From positions 22,137,835-22,201,834 of the forward strand of contig NC_003076.8 in the NCBI RefSeq assembly GCF_000001735.4: a stretch of 64,000 nucleotides of DNA, written 5' to 3'. Shown here in pieces: positions 1 through 12,563 of the stretch (positions are counted from its first letter, which is position 1; every line of letters begins with the position of its first letter). Made by a program: the position numbers and the translations under genes. The notes beneath the pieces were generated by a model. That model searched no databases. It had not been told where the DNA came from and worked only from the letters and a program-made list of their open reading frames with translations. The DNA comes from Arabidopsis thaliana (lineage: Eukaryota; Streptophyta; Magnoliopsida; Brassicales; Brassicaceae).

Positions 1-258
1 CTATTTGTTTTTATCTAAAAATACATCTAAATAATCAATTAAATAATTAGGGTATTTTTGTCATTTATTAATTTTGACTGAATCATCTCCATCCAAATGA
101 TCCAATTAAGTTTAGCCAAATGAGTTTCAAAATTTAGCCTAAATTTTCAAACTCATCCAAATAGATAATCTGAATGAACCGTTTTTTGCACTAAACGAAC
201 ATCAAAACTCATCTCCATCCAGATGATCCATTTGACTGATGAAACGAACAGAGCCTAA
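1..258. mobile_element. Partial non-autonomous DNA transposon (copy A)
   Basis: The first ~258 bases resemble the block at 48909-49120. Both contain the stretch 'attttgactgaatcatct', repeated 'catccaaatga'-type words, and a right end of the form 'aaacgaaca...gcctaa'. Copy B has matching ends (TTAGG..ATGTTC and its near reverse complement), which suggests a small terminal-inverted-repeat element. Here the left end lies outside the window, so only the right end near 241-258 is visible. There is no coding capacity. The superfamily is not certain; hAT is a guess from the TAGG-type end. Confidence 0.5.
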
Positions 259-3200
259 CTAGTTATTTGTAGAGGACGGAAAAAAGTTCTTGTAAGGAAT
301 AATGAAAGTGGTTCATGTTTATAAATATTAAAATTAAATCTCATCCATGCATGTAATATTCGACCTAAACCTATAATCATATACTTTGCACGTGATATTT
401 TGCTAAAGCAAGAAAAACTAGTACGTAGTAATTAGAAAGAAAAAAAAGCTAGTAAGCAGTAGACTGTATACAGTAATATATCTGAGTTTGTATCTGTTCA
501 CACCTACGTCCATATACGTTGCATACATGCAAACTAATTTTTCTGAAAACTTAAAACTAAAAAGGAATGAAAACAGATAACTAAAGCTGATAATCTATGT
601 TATTAATTAGTTTTTGGATTTTTGAATAGCTTATAATGATGGTGTCACAACGTGCATGTGGATGGTTGAATGTTGAAAGATGGCTTTATGGTTTACTTCC
701 AGGGAACAGCACATAGGATATTTGCGTTATTGTTGCTTATTTCATTTTTCATTAGTATCAATTTAGTTCGTGGAAACCAATGATGTGGTCCCTAATTGCC
801 CGTGTTTAACGATCCCCTGATGTAGTCGAAACTCAAAACCCTAGCTAGTCGCAACTTGTGTACACACTAATTTTTCTTAAATCACCATTAACTATCCGGT
901 TCCTCTAGCATCTCTTGGAAGTGAGAAAGGGGCAAGTTTTCCGGTAAATAATTGTTTCACAGGTCAATTATTGGACAATTCATCGAACCATCCAAAACTG
1001 AATAGAAGTTAAATTCCAAATTTATGATGGTCTCAAGACGTTGGTCAACTCATCAAAATTTTGTTTATGTGTATGTGTACAAACTATTGTAGATGTGTAG
1101 TTAAAAACTACGATGCTCCAGGTTTATTCGAGAGAATAAGCACTATCTATACCTAGAAGATGTAACAATCTCATAGTATTTCCCATTTTTTTCCAAGATA
1201 ATTGACTCTCATGTCTCGCATTCATTTCCAAGAATAATTAATTTCATTACAAAATTCATCATTAATTATGACAAGTAGTATGGAAAGACCTGGAAAAAAT
1301 TCTCATTACCACTCTATACGAATAAATACAAATACACCGTATATAAATGTGGATGTTCGATTTACACTATAAATTTCGGGATCCAACACAAACAATAAAC
1401 TTTTAAAAACCACGCATAATCTATAAAATACATGTAGTGTAACGTGAAGGCAGCACCGTATCTTATGAAGAGGTTAAACTATTATGATTAGTTCGAATTA
1501 AAAGGGAAGTAAACAAAATTATAAAAAAGGAATTAAAGTGGAGACGACTGAAAATTGATTGGGTGGCGAGGATTCAAAAAAAAACACATGAGAAAGTGTT
1601 GCTTCTCTTTGCCAGTCGAAAAGGGCTTTGGAGATTGTGTTTTAAATCTCTATTTCTCATCTTTTTATGTGGATGGAATCAATATGTAGTGACATGAATC
1701 ATGGAGTTTTCTTCTTTTCTCTCGATACATATATGTCAATTTTGTGTGATATATTTAACAATAGATTTTGATAATCGGCCATAAAGTGGTATTTTGTAAA
1801 ACAATTCATAAATATAACACTGATTCCAGCACCAAATTTGTGACTCCACATTTAGGCCTTAATTAACTTGCAAAATTATTGAAGGAAATCAGCCAATTAC
1901 TTGGCTTATTTATTGTATTTCTTGCTTTTAAATTAATATTTTTCTTAAATTAATATTTCCTAAAAAAAAATATAATCCATGTTCATTACTTTTTTCAAGA
2001 TCATCTTATGTATTCAACGTAAATAATTTTGAAGTGACATAGATGTTTTTCGGCCATACAAATTTGGCAGGCTAAAGTTAGAAATTTCATCTATTTCCAT
2101 TTAACCATTCAGACTTTTGACTTTTAGTGTATGTTCGTTTTTTTATTTCCAGCTATATTCCAAATTGTTTTAATTAGAAACATCAAAGTGAATGAATATG
2201 TTCTTGAATATATTGTACGACGAGATCGTACGGTCTTAGCACAAAGACAGTGGCAAAACGAGTGAGAAATGAAATGACAAAATCAACAAAACTTTGAAAT
2301 GATAAAAGCATAACATCAATTGTCTTTTGAAATTTGGTAACGAAGGGAAGGACAATATTAAAGGACGGAAAGGTAAGAAAACAAAATCGCGAACAAATAA
2401 ATAAAGTTTTGATTTGATTTTTAAACTTTCTCTAAAAGCATGATTCCCATGCGATGCGTCACTTCCTCATGCATTATCATCACACCATGCCATATCTTTG
2501 TTTCTTTGTATTAAAATCATTTCATCGATGATGTTTACTGATAAGATCCGTAAAACATACACGATATAATTCCACAACTTACCGCGGTTTTAATAATTTT
2601 ACCATCACTTCGTCATGCATTATCATTGATACAATTATACCGTTATATTTAAGAATCTTACCAATTACAATAGCTAGAAAAGTAATCTGTGGCAGCTTTC
2701 TTTTTGTTAAAAGATTTAAGTAGCTATTTTACAATTTGAGTAACCTTTTTTTGAATAACCTTTTGTCCCGTAGTAATGACATTGTTGTATTATTGTTCTC
2801 ATATTTTAAGGGGACTACATACATTAGCATGTGCATCAATTTAGCTCCCGATCTCTAACTTTTTGTTTGTTGACGGTTAAATTAACTACAAAAATGAGAT
2901 ATGGAAAAATATCTGGTCTTATGGTCTAGTTACGAAAAGAAGAAGATAATATTAACTTTTTAATAGTAAAAGTCCCATTCTCTTTGTTCTTACAGCCTTT
3001 AATATATAAACAACAAGTTTGAACAATTTTTATCATCATTTTACGGCATGCACCAATAATTTATCCTTGTTTTAACATTTACCATCCAATATTTTTGATG
3101 ATATATATCTTTTCGATTAGACCTAACATATTTACCATATTTACCACAATTATACCTACCACACCACTTCTAGCATCGTCACCATCAAAAGCTTAATGTC

Positions 3201-5194
3201 TACATCTTAGTTCTATCTCTTGTCGTGACAATTATTGATCTCGAAATCGATCGGTTGTGCATACACAAAATTATCTAGAAGTACTGTTGACTTTATCCTT
3301 ATCTCTTTAACTTTATTGAGAGGTAACTATTAAAAGAAACCCACTAATTAAAACTAGGGCAAAAAAATCTCTTGCGATTGATAGAAGCCTTGACAAATTG
3401 AGTTTCGTGTCTTCTCTCTTTACTCCTTTTTTAAGACCAAAAGATTTCCTCTAGGGTACAATGCATGTATTTTCAAATAGTGTTATTGGTCTTTATGTCT
3501 TTATCTATCCAAATGTTTCATCCTATTCATTTGGGTGAGTAAAATAGTTTATCACTAGATCAAATGTTGGGATTGAATTTTTCAGCACTATTTCCAGCTT
3601 TCACCACATGCTTTTGTATGCACATAAATGATTAATATGAGACTTTTCTCCCATTCATTTATTACCATTAAAAGTTGAAACTACACAAGCTCTCGATTAA
3701 CAGTTTTCTTAGGGAATTTGTCCATCAGTGGATCCCTCTATTTACATCTGCATATGAATATATGCTACTAAATAGTTTGAGTTTATATATCCATTACTTG
3801 GTTGTTGAGCTACATCCTCTATATTGTCACTTACAATGGTCTATGTAAGTACTGACAATTAATTCTTTTCTCCCGCTAATTGATTCCCATTGTTTCATTT
3901 GAGTTTTATTTTCTTGCCTTTAAGTGTTGTATATATCAAACTTGCTACTTTCTACATATGGGGAAAAGATCACATTTACAATATTATAGCAAAGACCGAA
4001 TGATTTTAGAAGAAACTTTAAGACAACCAAAGTTGATAATAAAACGAACAAGGAAAAATGGATGGTATGGACTCAAATCACATGCTACTAACTACAATAA
4101 TATAAAAATGAGTATGTCGGTTTGCCTTTTCAATGTTTCATTTTAATCAAATATTAGAGTATTTGATATATATTAACGTTAAATTTTTTATACATTAGCA
4201 CACTGACTACTATGATGAATTGTAGACTTAGGCTTAGGTTTGAATTTAATGTCACGATGAAAAGCACGGGTGATTAGCAAATTTGGCAAGGATAGACATT
4301 CATATGTATCTAAAAAAGATTGATAAGATGGGTCGAAAAAAAAGATCTGTCACTTAAAACTCTAAAGACATATTTACCAAAAGAAAAAACAGTTTAGATG
4401 TTAACGTTGGCCCTCTTCGGCGCAAAGACATCGCGACAACGACCGGTGGCAAAAAGAAAGCCTTATATTTTCCTTCACAATCTCCATATCTCCCTCATCT
4501 CTTTATATGCTCTCTCGCGCAAATTTAAGTTTACTAACTATACCGGTTTTAATTTACTGTAATCATGTTCGATATATGTGTGGTGGTAAAGTAAATTAAC
4601 ACTTAAGAAAATCTTAAAGATGTTTTACGGTTTAAGACTTGAAGTCCCCAAAAGTGGAGATATGGTAATGATTTTGAAAAATCGAAAGCATTCTTTTCTT
4701 TTAGGCAGGGTGATGTTTCGTTTAAGAAGGTAAGGTCATGGTCCTCGTGAACTCATATGGTTAAGTGAAAAGAGTAAGAAGAATCGAGGGAAACAAATAA
4801 CAAAACAAGTTGTTATTTAATTATCTCCCTAATGAATAAATAAATACAAGGCGCATCAAATTGTCTAGACCATGAAGTTGTGATCCAATGAAAAGAGGTT
4901 AAATTAATTAAGTCTTAAGTCGTAAGAACTTTTAAGCCCATCGGTTCATGTCTCCAATCACCCTAACCGGTAGGTCCATTTACTTATCGAAAAACTTGCT
5001 TGACCACAAGTACTCTTTATATCCTTTTCCTTGAAAAACATTTTCGTTTAGTTTGCCAATATCACATAAACACACTAATATCATGTCGTTTACTTCAATT
5101 GATATGGGTTTGTTTCATTCTACATTTCGCCTAGGGTTGATTGGTTATAGACATATAGCTGTATAAATTTTATTTCCCACAAATACATGGTTAG

Positions 5195-5196
<2 letters not shown>

Positions 5197-5234
<38 letters not shown>
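5197..5234. repeat. (AT)19 microsatellite
   Basis: An uninterrupted alternating AT run of about 38 bases, a simple sequence repeat likely to vary in length between accessions. Confidence 0.95.
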
Positions 5235-5237
<3 letters not shown>

Positions 5238-6824
5238 CTCTTACATGATTTTCAGAATATGATTTTTAGTTTTTATTATATTTTAAATGTTGATCTTCTT
5301 GATCATGAAGAATAAATCTAACCCATTGCTAAATTTTGAAATACAACAAAAAATTCTACGAATTACTCCATACAAAAATAACTCAATTATACTTGAATCC
5401 GAATTATTTTCATGATAAACAGTTCTTTCTTTAACACACGGAAATACGATAAATATACATGCATCACGTAAATATTTCTGATAAGTTTGCTCTATTAATG
5501 TATTTAAATTTAGTGATTGGAGACATTTATATACAACAATTTTACACAACGCCATATTGCGTGACTTTGACAGAGTTAGTCCTAGCAATAATAATTCTGT
5601 TGATTCTTTTCGCATCATTGAAATTTGTTTTAGATGTGTGGGGTCGAGGGACGAGGGTATGGTAAATAATTTAGATATTGGTAAGGTTTTGGATGATGCA
5701 ATGACGTTTTGTAGTTGGAAATGGTTAGTGCCCTTTATATTTTGCTTTTGGTTGACAATAATTTTGAGAGAAAATGATAGATTTGTTATATATAATACAA
5801 GAAAGAAGAAAACAGAGTAAAAAAAAAAAGGAGAAGATCTTTTGTTGGAGACCAAAGAAGGTGGGGAACAAACTCAAGACATAAGTGGAAAACATAGAGT
5901 TGTATAGATGTAGGCATAATAGCTAGGCTTATAGGATGCATTAATATGTTTGCACAAAACACTATATTAAAATATAAAATTGGAGGTTAGGAATATAGCA
6001 AGGATACTAAACACATACATTCGACCCTAATCTGGAACAATTCGAATTGAATGATGTAAACAAATGAACAACATTGGATATATATTATAGATATACGAAA
6101 GAGGGGTTTGACCATGAAAATTAAAAAGTAGATATGGATAAATAGCCGGCAAACAAATCGGATCAAATCACATTTGACTATAATTTAGTACATCAATGTT
6201 GGACTAGGCATAGTTCTAGCTAGTATTATAAAGTTAAATTATATGCGCATACGTCATGCGCAAGTCGGTTTTATCAGAATTTTTGAGTGTTTATTCTTTG
6301 ACGATGAGATTAACATGTTTTTTTAAAATAATTTCATTCTAAGATTTTTTATTCTTCGAATTTTAAATAATTTTATTTTACGAAATAAAAAATTAGAAAA
6401 TAAAAAAAAAAAATCGGAAAAAACTTTAAATTTACGGTTCTTCATTCTACTTCATCCAATCGGAGTCAAAAACATAGTATGTGATAAAAAAAAAAAAAAA
6501 TTGATGATGTTTTTGACAATTTAGACCGTATGACAAACAAACCTTTCAATAACTCTAATGTCGATGACCTTTTGATTTTTTAATGTATCAAAAATGGGAG
6601 TTGATAAAGCGTAACCCATTACTATATCTCTAAATCTCTAATCATGCCATTAATTAGCAAACACAAATTTTCAAAGTTCGGCATCATGGATAGAAGAGTT
6701 TCAGTCTTTGAGATTGATGTCACGTCTATTTGATTCGTATCTCTTAAAAAGGGATATATGAGGTCCAAGAAGACAATAAAATCGCATAATTTTTTGAAAA
6801 GGTGGTTGTCGAAAATTTTAATTT

Positions 6825-7066
6825 ATTTTTGGGGGATGATAGATAACTTGGTCATTTTTACATAGTTTTGGGAGGATAATAATTTTTTTTTTTTGAGTTG
6901 AATGTTATATAATTTATTCAAACCCAAAAACTGTTTTACAATAAATGTTACAGTAATGCTGAAACAAAATATTTTGAAAGAGGATAATAATTTCCAATAG
7001 TGCACTTGGTTATTTTTACATATTTTTGGGAGGACAATAATTTCCAATGGTGCACTTGAATATTTA
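6825..7066. repeat. Short degenerate tandem repeat, about three units
   Basis: The words 'acttggt.atttttacata', 'tttgggagga.aataattt' and 'ccaat.gtgcactt' recur in order three times (near 6831, 6871 and 7026), giving a unit of about 45-50 bases once the insertion at 6886-6979 is removed. The units differ at several positions, so this is an old local duplication. Confidence 0.65.
6872..6993 (-). mobile_element. Short poly-A retroelement insertion with target duplication
   Basis: A ~94-base segment (about 6886-6979) begins on the plus strand with a run of T and is flanked on both sides by the same 14-base word 'gaggataataattt' (6872-6885 and 6980-6993). Read on the minus strand it ends in poly-A directly before the target duplication, the signature of target-primed reverse transcription. 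It is too short to code and is most likely a 5'-truncated SINE or LINE tail. It interrupts the tandem repeat above, so it is the younger event. Confidence 0.6.
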
Positions 7067-8946
7067 GTAGACACCTAGCAAATTGAAAATGAGGTAATAA
7101 TTAGATTCATTCAATACAACTTATAAATTTTGAAGACAAACTTTGGTAATGGAAAAGCTTTAAGCTTTAAAGGGTTTGTGTTTGTGGACCAATTAATGTC
7201 TTGGAAATGAACTGTTTGGCTGTCTACTTAGTGCGATCAAGAAGACAAAGAAGAAGACGAAGAAGAAGAATGGTGAGTTATAATGATAAGATGGAGAAAA
7301 TTGGTTTTATAATAAAATCGAATACGTTTTCTAAATTGGGTTATCCTAAAGAAAAATTGTTTCCTCTTTTTCTTGACTTGCGGTGTGTGTATGTTTTGGT
7401 CATCGATGCATGATTCCTTTAATTGGTATCAACAATATATTTTTATATATGGTTTATGTGTGAGTGGGTGTGAAAGATAAGGAGACTTCTTTTTCCCTCT
7501 CTTTTTTTTCGTATCCCACTTTCTTCAATTGCTCCCCATGAAAAGGTTTATAACTCACCATTTAATTATCCTGTTGTAGCCTGTTTAACGATTTTCTACG
7601 AGGAATTTCGATATTCCAAACTAGAAATTTAGACAAATATCAATTATAAATGTTTTAAAATATGGTCTATACAAACAGTATATACGATATATGTGTTTAT
7701 ATGTTAGATAAGTCATACTTTATTTTTAATGCTACATGGTGTAATTATATAAGCAAAACGGACGTGTATATGGTGTTTAAGCGGTTGTGTTTACGATGAT
7801 CATTGTTTCTTTACATTTTTAATGTCCTAAAGAAACATCATTTTTTACTTCTTTATGTGACTTTTGTTTATCGTATAGTAGTAGTTTTATTGATAATACA
7901 AAACTGGTGTTACACACAAACGGCGAGTTTGAGGAGTACAAGAATCAAAAGCCAACAAAAAAAAAAATGATATTTTCTAATCACAAGCCAAGAAAACAAT
8001 GATAAATCTCCGAGAAAAAAAAAAAGTGAACTATGAAAAAACATATCAAATTTTTTAAACCAAGCATCTCCAGATAATGAAGCAATCACGGAGTGAAGGA
8101 AATGTACATGTATTACTTTACATGGCATATATAGTTATGATTATATCTTTGTACTTGTTGAAGAGGTATGAAACACAATAAAAGGTTTTTCTTTTTCTTT
8201 TTGGATTTGTGGATTGTGCCACTCACTTGCAAGCTGATATTTGGGTTAAAGCCCTTTACAAATAGTGATGGTTGGAAATCAAACTTACTGACACACTTGT
8301 TAGTGGCCACATTAATTGGATAATATATGTTACATTCCTTTTGTTCAACATATCTTTATCCAATACATGGTTCTATTTTTCTTTGGACAATCAATATGAA
8401 TAGTTATTGCATAAAACATGATTTACTACTTCTTAAGGGTAACATCAATAGCTTTTTGCCAGGCCAATGTAGATTGTTAACCGAAAGCCCAAGACTTTTT
8501 TTTATCACACTCAAGTATTTTTCAACAACCTTTTTTCGTGTTTTTTGATCATTTATTTCATAGCTCCCTGAGAATATCAGAGAACATAGTTGTGTTATTG
8601 TGTGTGTCAGTCTCTGAGTCTCACGCTCAAATATAGTAAAGAGATAAATAATTGAAAATATTCTGACACCTTTTTTCAGATTGACTACAAAAATCCCATT
8701 CAAGTAAAACCCTTACTGTAACAGATAATATTCGAATTTGTGGTCTGACAAAGTTTCAATATGCACACTCTATTGTTTTTTTCTATCTGGATTTCTTGCA
8801 ATCATACTATAACCTTAGAAGAAATCAACAGGGGGAGTTTCATTTCATTTTATTTCTTCATTCGATTACGTTTTCTACCATTTCCTAGCTACTAGAACAG
8901 TGGTGAGATTGAGATTTGATTAGCACTAATACTAACCATTGTGGAA

Positions 8947-11255
8947 TCACTCAAAAACAGAGACTTGTCCATTCCAGCTACAAGCCGCGACCACGTTAGG
9001 TAAAACGGGGTGGTATGACACATTAACGCAGGGCTGTTCATAAGCTTTGAGCTTCTTAATGAGCGCAGTGGATTTGTAGTCGTACATGTATACAGAACCG
9101 TCAGATGAGCCAGAGGCTAAGGTTTCTCCATCCGGGCTGAAGTTGCATTTGATTGGGAAACCTGCAACCCAGTGACCTTCGAATCTCTTGTATTTGTTGA
9201 GTTTGAAAGGTGGGTTTGTTGAGAAGATTGCTGTGTAGTTCCCGTGTGATTGCGCGATGAAGACTGGGTCTTGCGGGTGACGTTTGATGCAAGGGCATGT
9301 GTATGCTTCTACATAGACCTAAGAGCAACAGTGAAAACAACAAGAAAATAATCATTGGCGTCAAGATGTCATTAATGATAGTCTCATGTCTAAGAATGAG
9401 AGTCTCAAATCACTGTTAAATATCATCCTTATAGTAATGGACGTAGTAATAGAGTGAGTGTGAGCTAGGAGTTGTTCCAAAGTGAAAGAAGGAATACGAA
9501 CAATGTGATGGAATGTATAGAAAAAGTCAGTGAAACCTTCTGCAAGTTAATAATCATACTGAAATAAATCACATTTCGAAAGTTCAGACAAATGTAAAAT
9601 GGAATTTTTCAAAAATGTCCTAAGATAGTTCCTGCTAAGACTAGATTGGTCAGGAACTTAGTGATGATGAGAACAATTCTCTGACTTCCTGGTGCATCAA
9701 ACAAGAGAGCATACAACAAATTCATATAGAGAGGAAATAAAGAAGTTTCCTTGCTTCTCTCTGAAACAACTATTAGAAACGTTAAGCATCTAACTTCAAG
9801 AAATCGAAAGGAAAATTGCAACAGTTCCTTCCCACATTCATACATAAACATGTTCTGCTTATGTCTACAGATGCAGCTTATTGTTAATTCCCAAATCTAA
9901 GCTTAATTCTGTTAGTATATAAATTCTGATTTACTAATGACTTACTGATACTTTTCATCAAACAATCTAATACTGAGCTAGATGAAAATGCAGCATTGAT
10001 ATAACTGAAAGAAGGTTATTTGACAGTGATAAACTGACCTGATTAGATAAAGGAACCTCTCTCGAAATATCCCAAACTATAACAGCATTCTCACTTATAT
10101 TTCTGCCAGAAACATCACTTGACGAGATAAACTGCTTCCCACCCGCGATAAACTCAACATCAAGAATTGGCCCAAGATCTCTAACATATTCATGCACGAA
10201 TTTATTGGCTCTAATGTCCCATAATCTAAGACTTCCCTTTGATCCACCAGAAAGAAACACGTTACAATTATCTGGATGAAACTTAACAACTCCAACAACT
10301 TCATCCTCCTTGAAAGATTGTGTCTCTACCCCTCTTTCAACATCAAACAGTCTCGACGTGCAGTCATATCCACAAGAAAGCAACGATAACCCTTGCTTTG
10401 ACCACTTCACATCTTTAACCGGTGCATTATGATGGAGAAAAGCCCGTACTTTCTTCTTATCATTACTCCACACATTCCACACGTAAACAGCACCATCAAG
10501 CCCCGCAGAAGCAAGAAGATGAACTGCACAATAACTCTAATAAACAAATGAATGAGGCAGAGGATAACTTCAAGCCAATCTTCACCCAAAAGCTACAACA
10601 AAAGAGCAAGAACATACCATGACTTGTAGACCAATCAATAGCAGTAACAGCCTTTGTATGGCCGGTTAACGAAATCGACATTCTACTAGGCATTTCGGTT
10701 TGCAACGAGGATCCTTTTGGTCTATGTCTAACCGAAGATAGAACATGGCGAGGTACATCAGAATCTGAGATGCTCCCAAGAACTGAGATTAATAACAAAT
10801 TAGCATAAGGCAACAGTACAACCACAAAGCTAGTGAAGCAGATTAACAAGCATCAAACACTAAATTCTAAACAGCGAATTGATTAAGCATGGTTCGCAAT
10901 TACCAGTAGGAGAGCTATAAGGTTTCTGACTCAAATCGGAACTTTGATCTGGAGTCGGAATCGTTGAAAGGGAGGCTAGAAGTGATCTCTCTCTCTTGGA
11001 TACGTACCGGCCTGGAACCGGAACCGGAACCGGAACCGGTATTGAAAACGACGAGCTGGTTTGAGATTCCGAATAGGAACCGTGTGGAGGATACGGTCTA
11101 CGCGGTGGTTTGTATTGTCGCTCCTCCGGGACTGGATATGGACGCTTAGAAGGAATTGACGGTGCTGCGGCGATTTTAGATGTTAATCGCTCATTGGTCA
11201 CTGGCTCAGGTTCGTCGTCGGAGTCATTGGCATACGAATTGCAGATGAGATCCAT
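8947..11255 (-). CDS. WD40 repeat protein, WDR25/PRP17-like
   Basis: Four exons on the minus strand: 11255-10904, 10782-10618, 10523-10039 and 9318-8947, giving 457 codons plus stop; all borders are GT-AG and the frame closes. The N-terminal ~130 residues are acidic then proline-rich and disordered, with a Pro-Val run at about 73-80 encoded by a GGAACC hexanucleotide repeat. The rest is WD40: 'GHTKAVTAIDW', 'SAGLDGAVYVWNV', 'CGYDCTSRLFDV', 'GGSKGSLRLWDI', 'ENAVIVWDI', 'SGSSDGSVYMYDY', and a final blade ending in 'NGQVSVFE'. Blade order resembles the CDC40/PRP17-WDR25 family, so a scaffold role in nuclear RNA processing is possible but inferred. The third intron is long (9319-10038). I recognise it as At5g54520. 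Confidence 0.9.
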
Positions 11256-11349
11256 CGGAAAGTTGAAGTCGAGACACCCGAAGCAGTGACCGGTGATCGG
11301 AAAAAAAATGAATTGGCCTTCGATGAGATAGAGAAGGCTAAATCTTTAG

Positions 11350-11390
11350 TGGGCTTTAATTGGGCCAGAAGAATGCTCCAGGCCCACGTG
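11350..11390 (-). promoter_or_regulatory. Site II (TGGGCY) cluster with G-box, WD40 promoter
   Basis: TGGGCT at 11350-11355, TGGGCC at 11361-11366, its reverse GGCCCA at 11381-11386, and a CACGTG G-box at 11385-11390 lie 95-135 bases upstream of the WD40 start codon. Clustered site II elements are known from promoters of growth-linked housekeeping genes in Arabidopsis. Assignment to this gene rests on position. Confidence 0.6.
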
Positions 11391-11394
11391 TATG

Positions 11395-12563
11395 CATTTA
11401 TCAATTGGAATTGTTGTTTCGGGATCATTCTCACTAACAATCTCTAATTCATTATACTATTAATCAACTCCGGCATCTAGATATTACTCATGAATCAATG
11501 ATCAATAGTAATGTGTTTGTTTACAGAAAGGTTGATCTAATTTAATGAGATCAATGAAGGGAAAATGCTCAAAGTTATAAACTGTTAGTGATTAATATAA
11601 TTAATTTTAAATATCATATATTTTACAAATAAAGTTAATAACTCACATCAGTAATACCAAACATGATAACTAATACATAAACATATATGGATTTATCAAT
11701 TAGAATTATTGTTTGAGGATCATTCTAACTATCGGGTTTTTATTTCATTATATTAATACTTCACCATTTAGATATTATCAATGATCGATAATTTGGTAGC
11801 AATGTTTTTGTTGCCATAAAAAAACTAACCTAATTTAGTTACTTCAATACAGAGAATATGTTCAAAATTAGAAACTATTAGCGATTTATATATAATTTTA
11901 AAAATAATAATTATATTTTCAAAGAGCGTAACAGAGATAATATCAATTGTTATATTTAATAAATTAAATAACTCACTATCGACAAAACATAATTATTGAT
12001 ACAAAAACACATGAACTTATCTATTAGAATTATCGTTTGAGGATCATTTTCACTAACGGTTACTTCAATAAAGGGAATATGTTCGAAATTAGAAACCGTT
12101 AACGATCTATATATAATTTAGAATATAATAAATATTATTAAAAATGTTATAAAGATAAGATTAATTATTATATTATATATTATATATTTAATCAAGTAAA
12201 TAACTCACTATCGACAAAACATAATTATTGATACAAAAACACATGATCTTATCTATTGGAGTTGTCGTTTGAGGATCATTTTCACTAACGATTTTTTTAC
12301 ATTATATTAATCTACTCCAACATTTAGATATTACCCATCATTAGTAATTTGGTACAAATGTGTTTGTTCCCAAAACGAAATTGATCTAATTTAATTAGTT
12401 CAATGCATGGAACACGTTCAAATTAGAAACCGTTAGTGATATATATAATTTGATTTGAATATTTTTTTTAAAGCATTATTGAGTTAAAATCAATTATTAA
12501 TTAAAAAAATATATATATTATAAATAAAATTAATAATTCACTATCGACAAAACATAATTATAT
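11395..12563. repeat. Four-unit degenerate tandem repeat (~230-330 bp units)
   Basis: Four successive blocks begin near 11397, 11689, 12010 and 12241. Each opens with a 'ttatc.att.gaattgt.gttt..ggatcatt' motif, continues with 'catttagatatta' and 'ttcaaa.ttagaaac.gtta', and closes with 'aataactcactatcgacaaaa'. The third unit lacks a central ~80 bases. No open frame persists across units. This is a decayed minisatellite-like array directly upstream of the WD40 promoter; its origin is unknown. Confidence 0.75.

Larger units (their letters stand above)
259..8946. other. Long AT-rich intergenic region
   Basis: No convincing gene was found in about 8.7 kb. The longest open frame is 190 codons on the minus strand (5283-5855); it is AT-driven, has no recognisable domain and overlaps other chance frames. 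The spacer holds a dinucleotide microsatellite, a short tandem repeat and a poly-A retroelement scar, listed separately. Two near-identical 'cacttc.tcatgcattatca' words occur near 2460 and 2607. If the left neighbour is transcribed leftward, part of this spacer could be its promoter, but that gene is outside the window. Confidence 0.6.

Noticed and set aside
5283..5855. 190-codon minus-strand frame with a hydrophobic N-terminus
   Set aside because: No recognisable domain, AT-driven composition, other frames open on the opposite strand, no promoter or splice context. It could be a young orphan gene, but I cannot support it.
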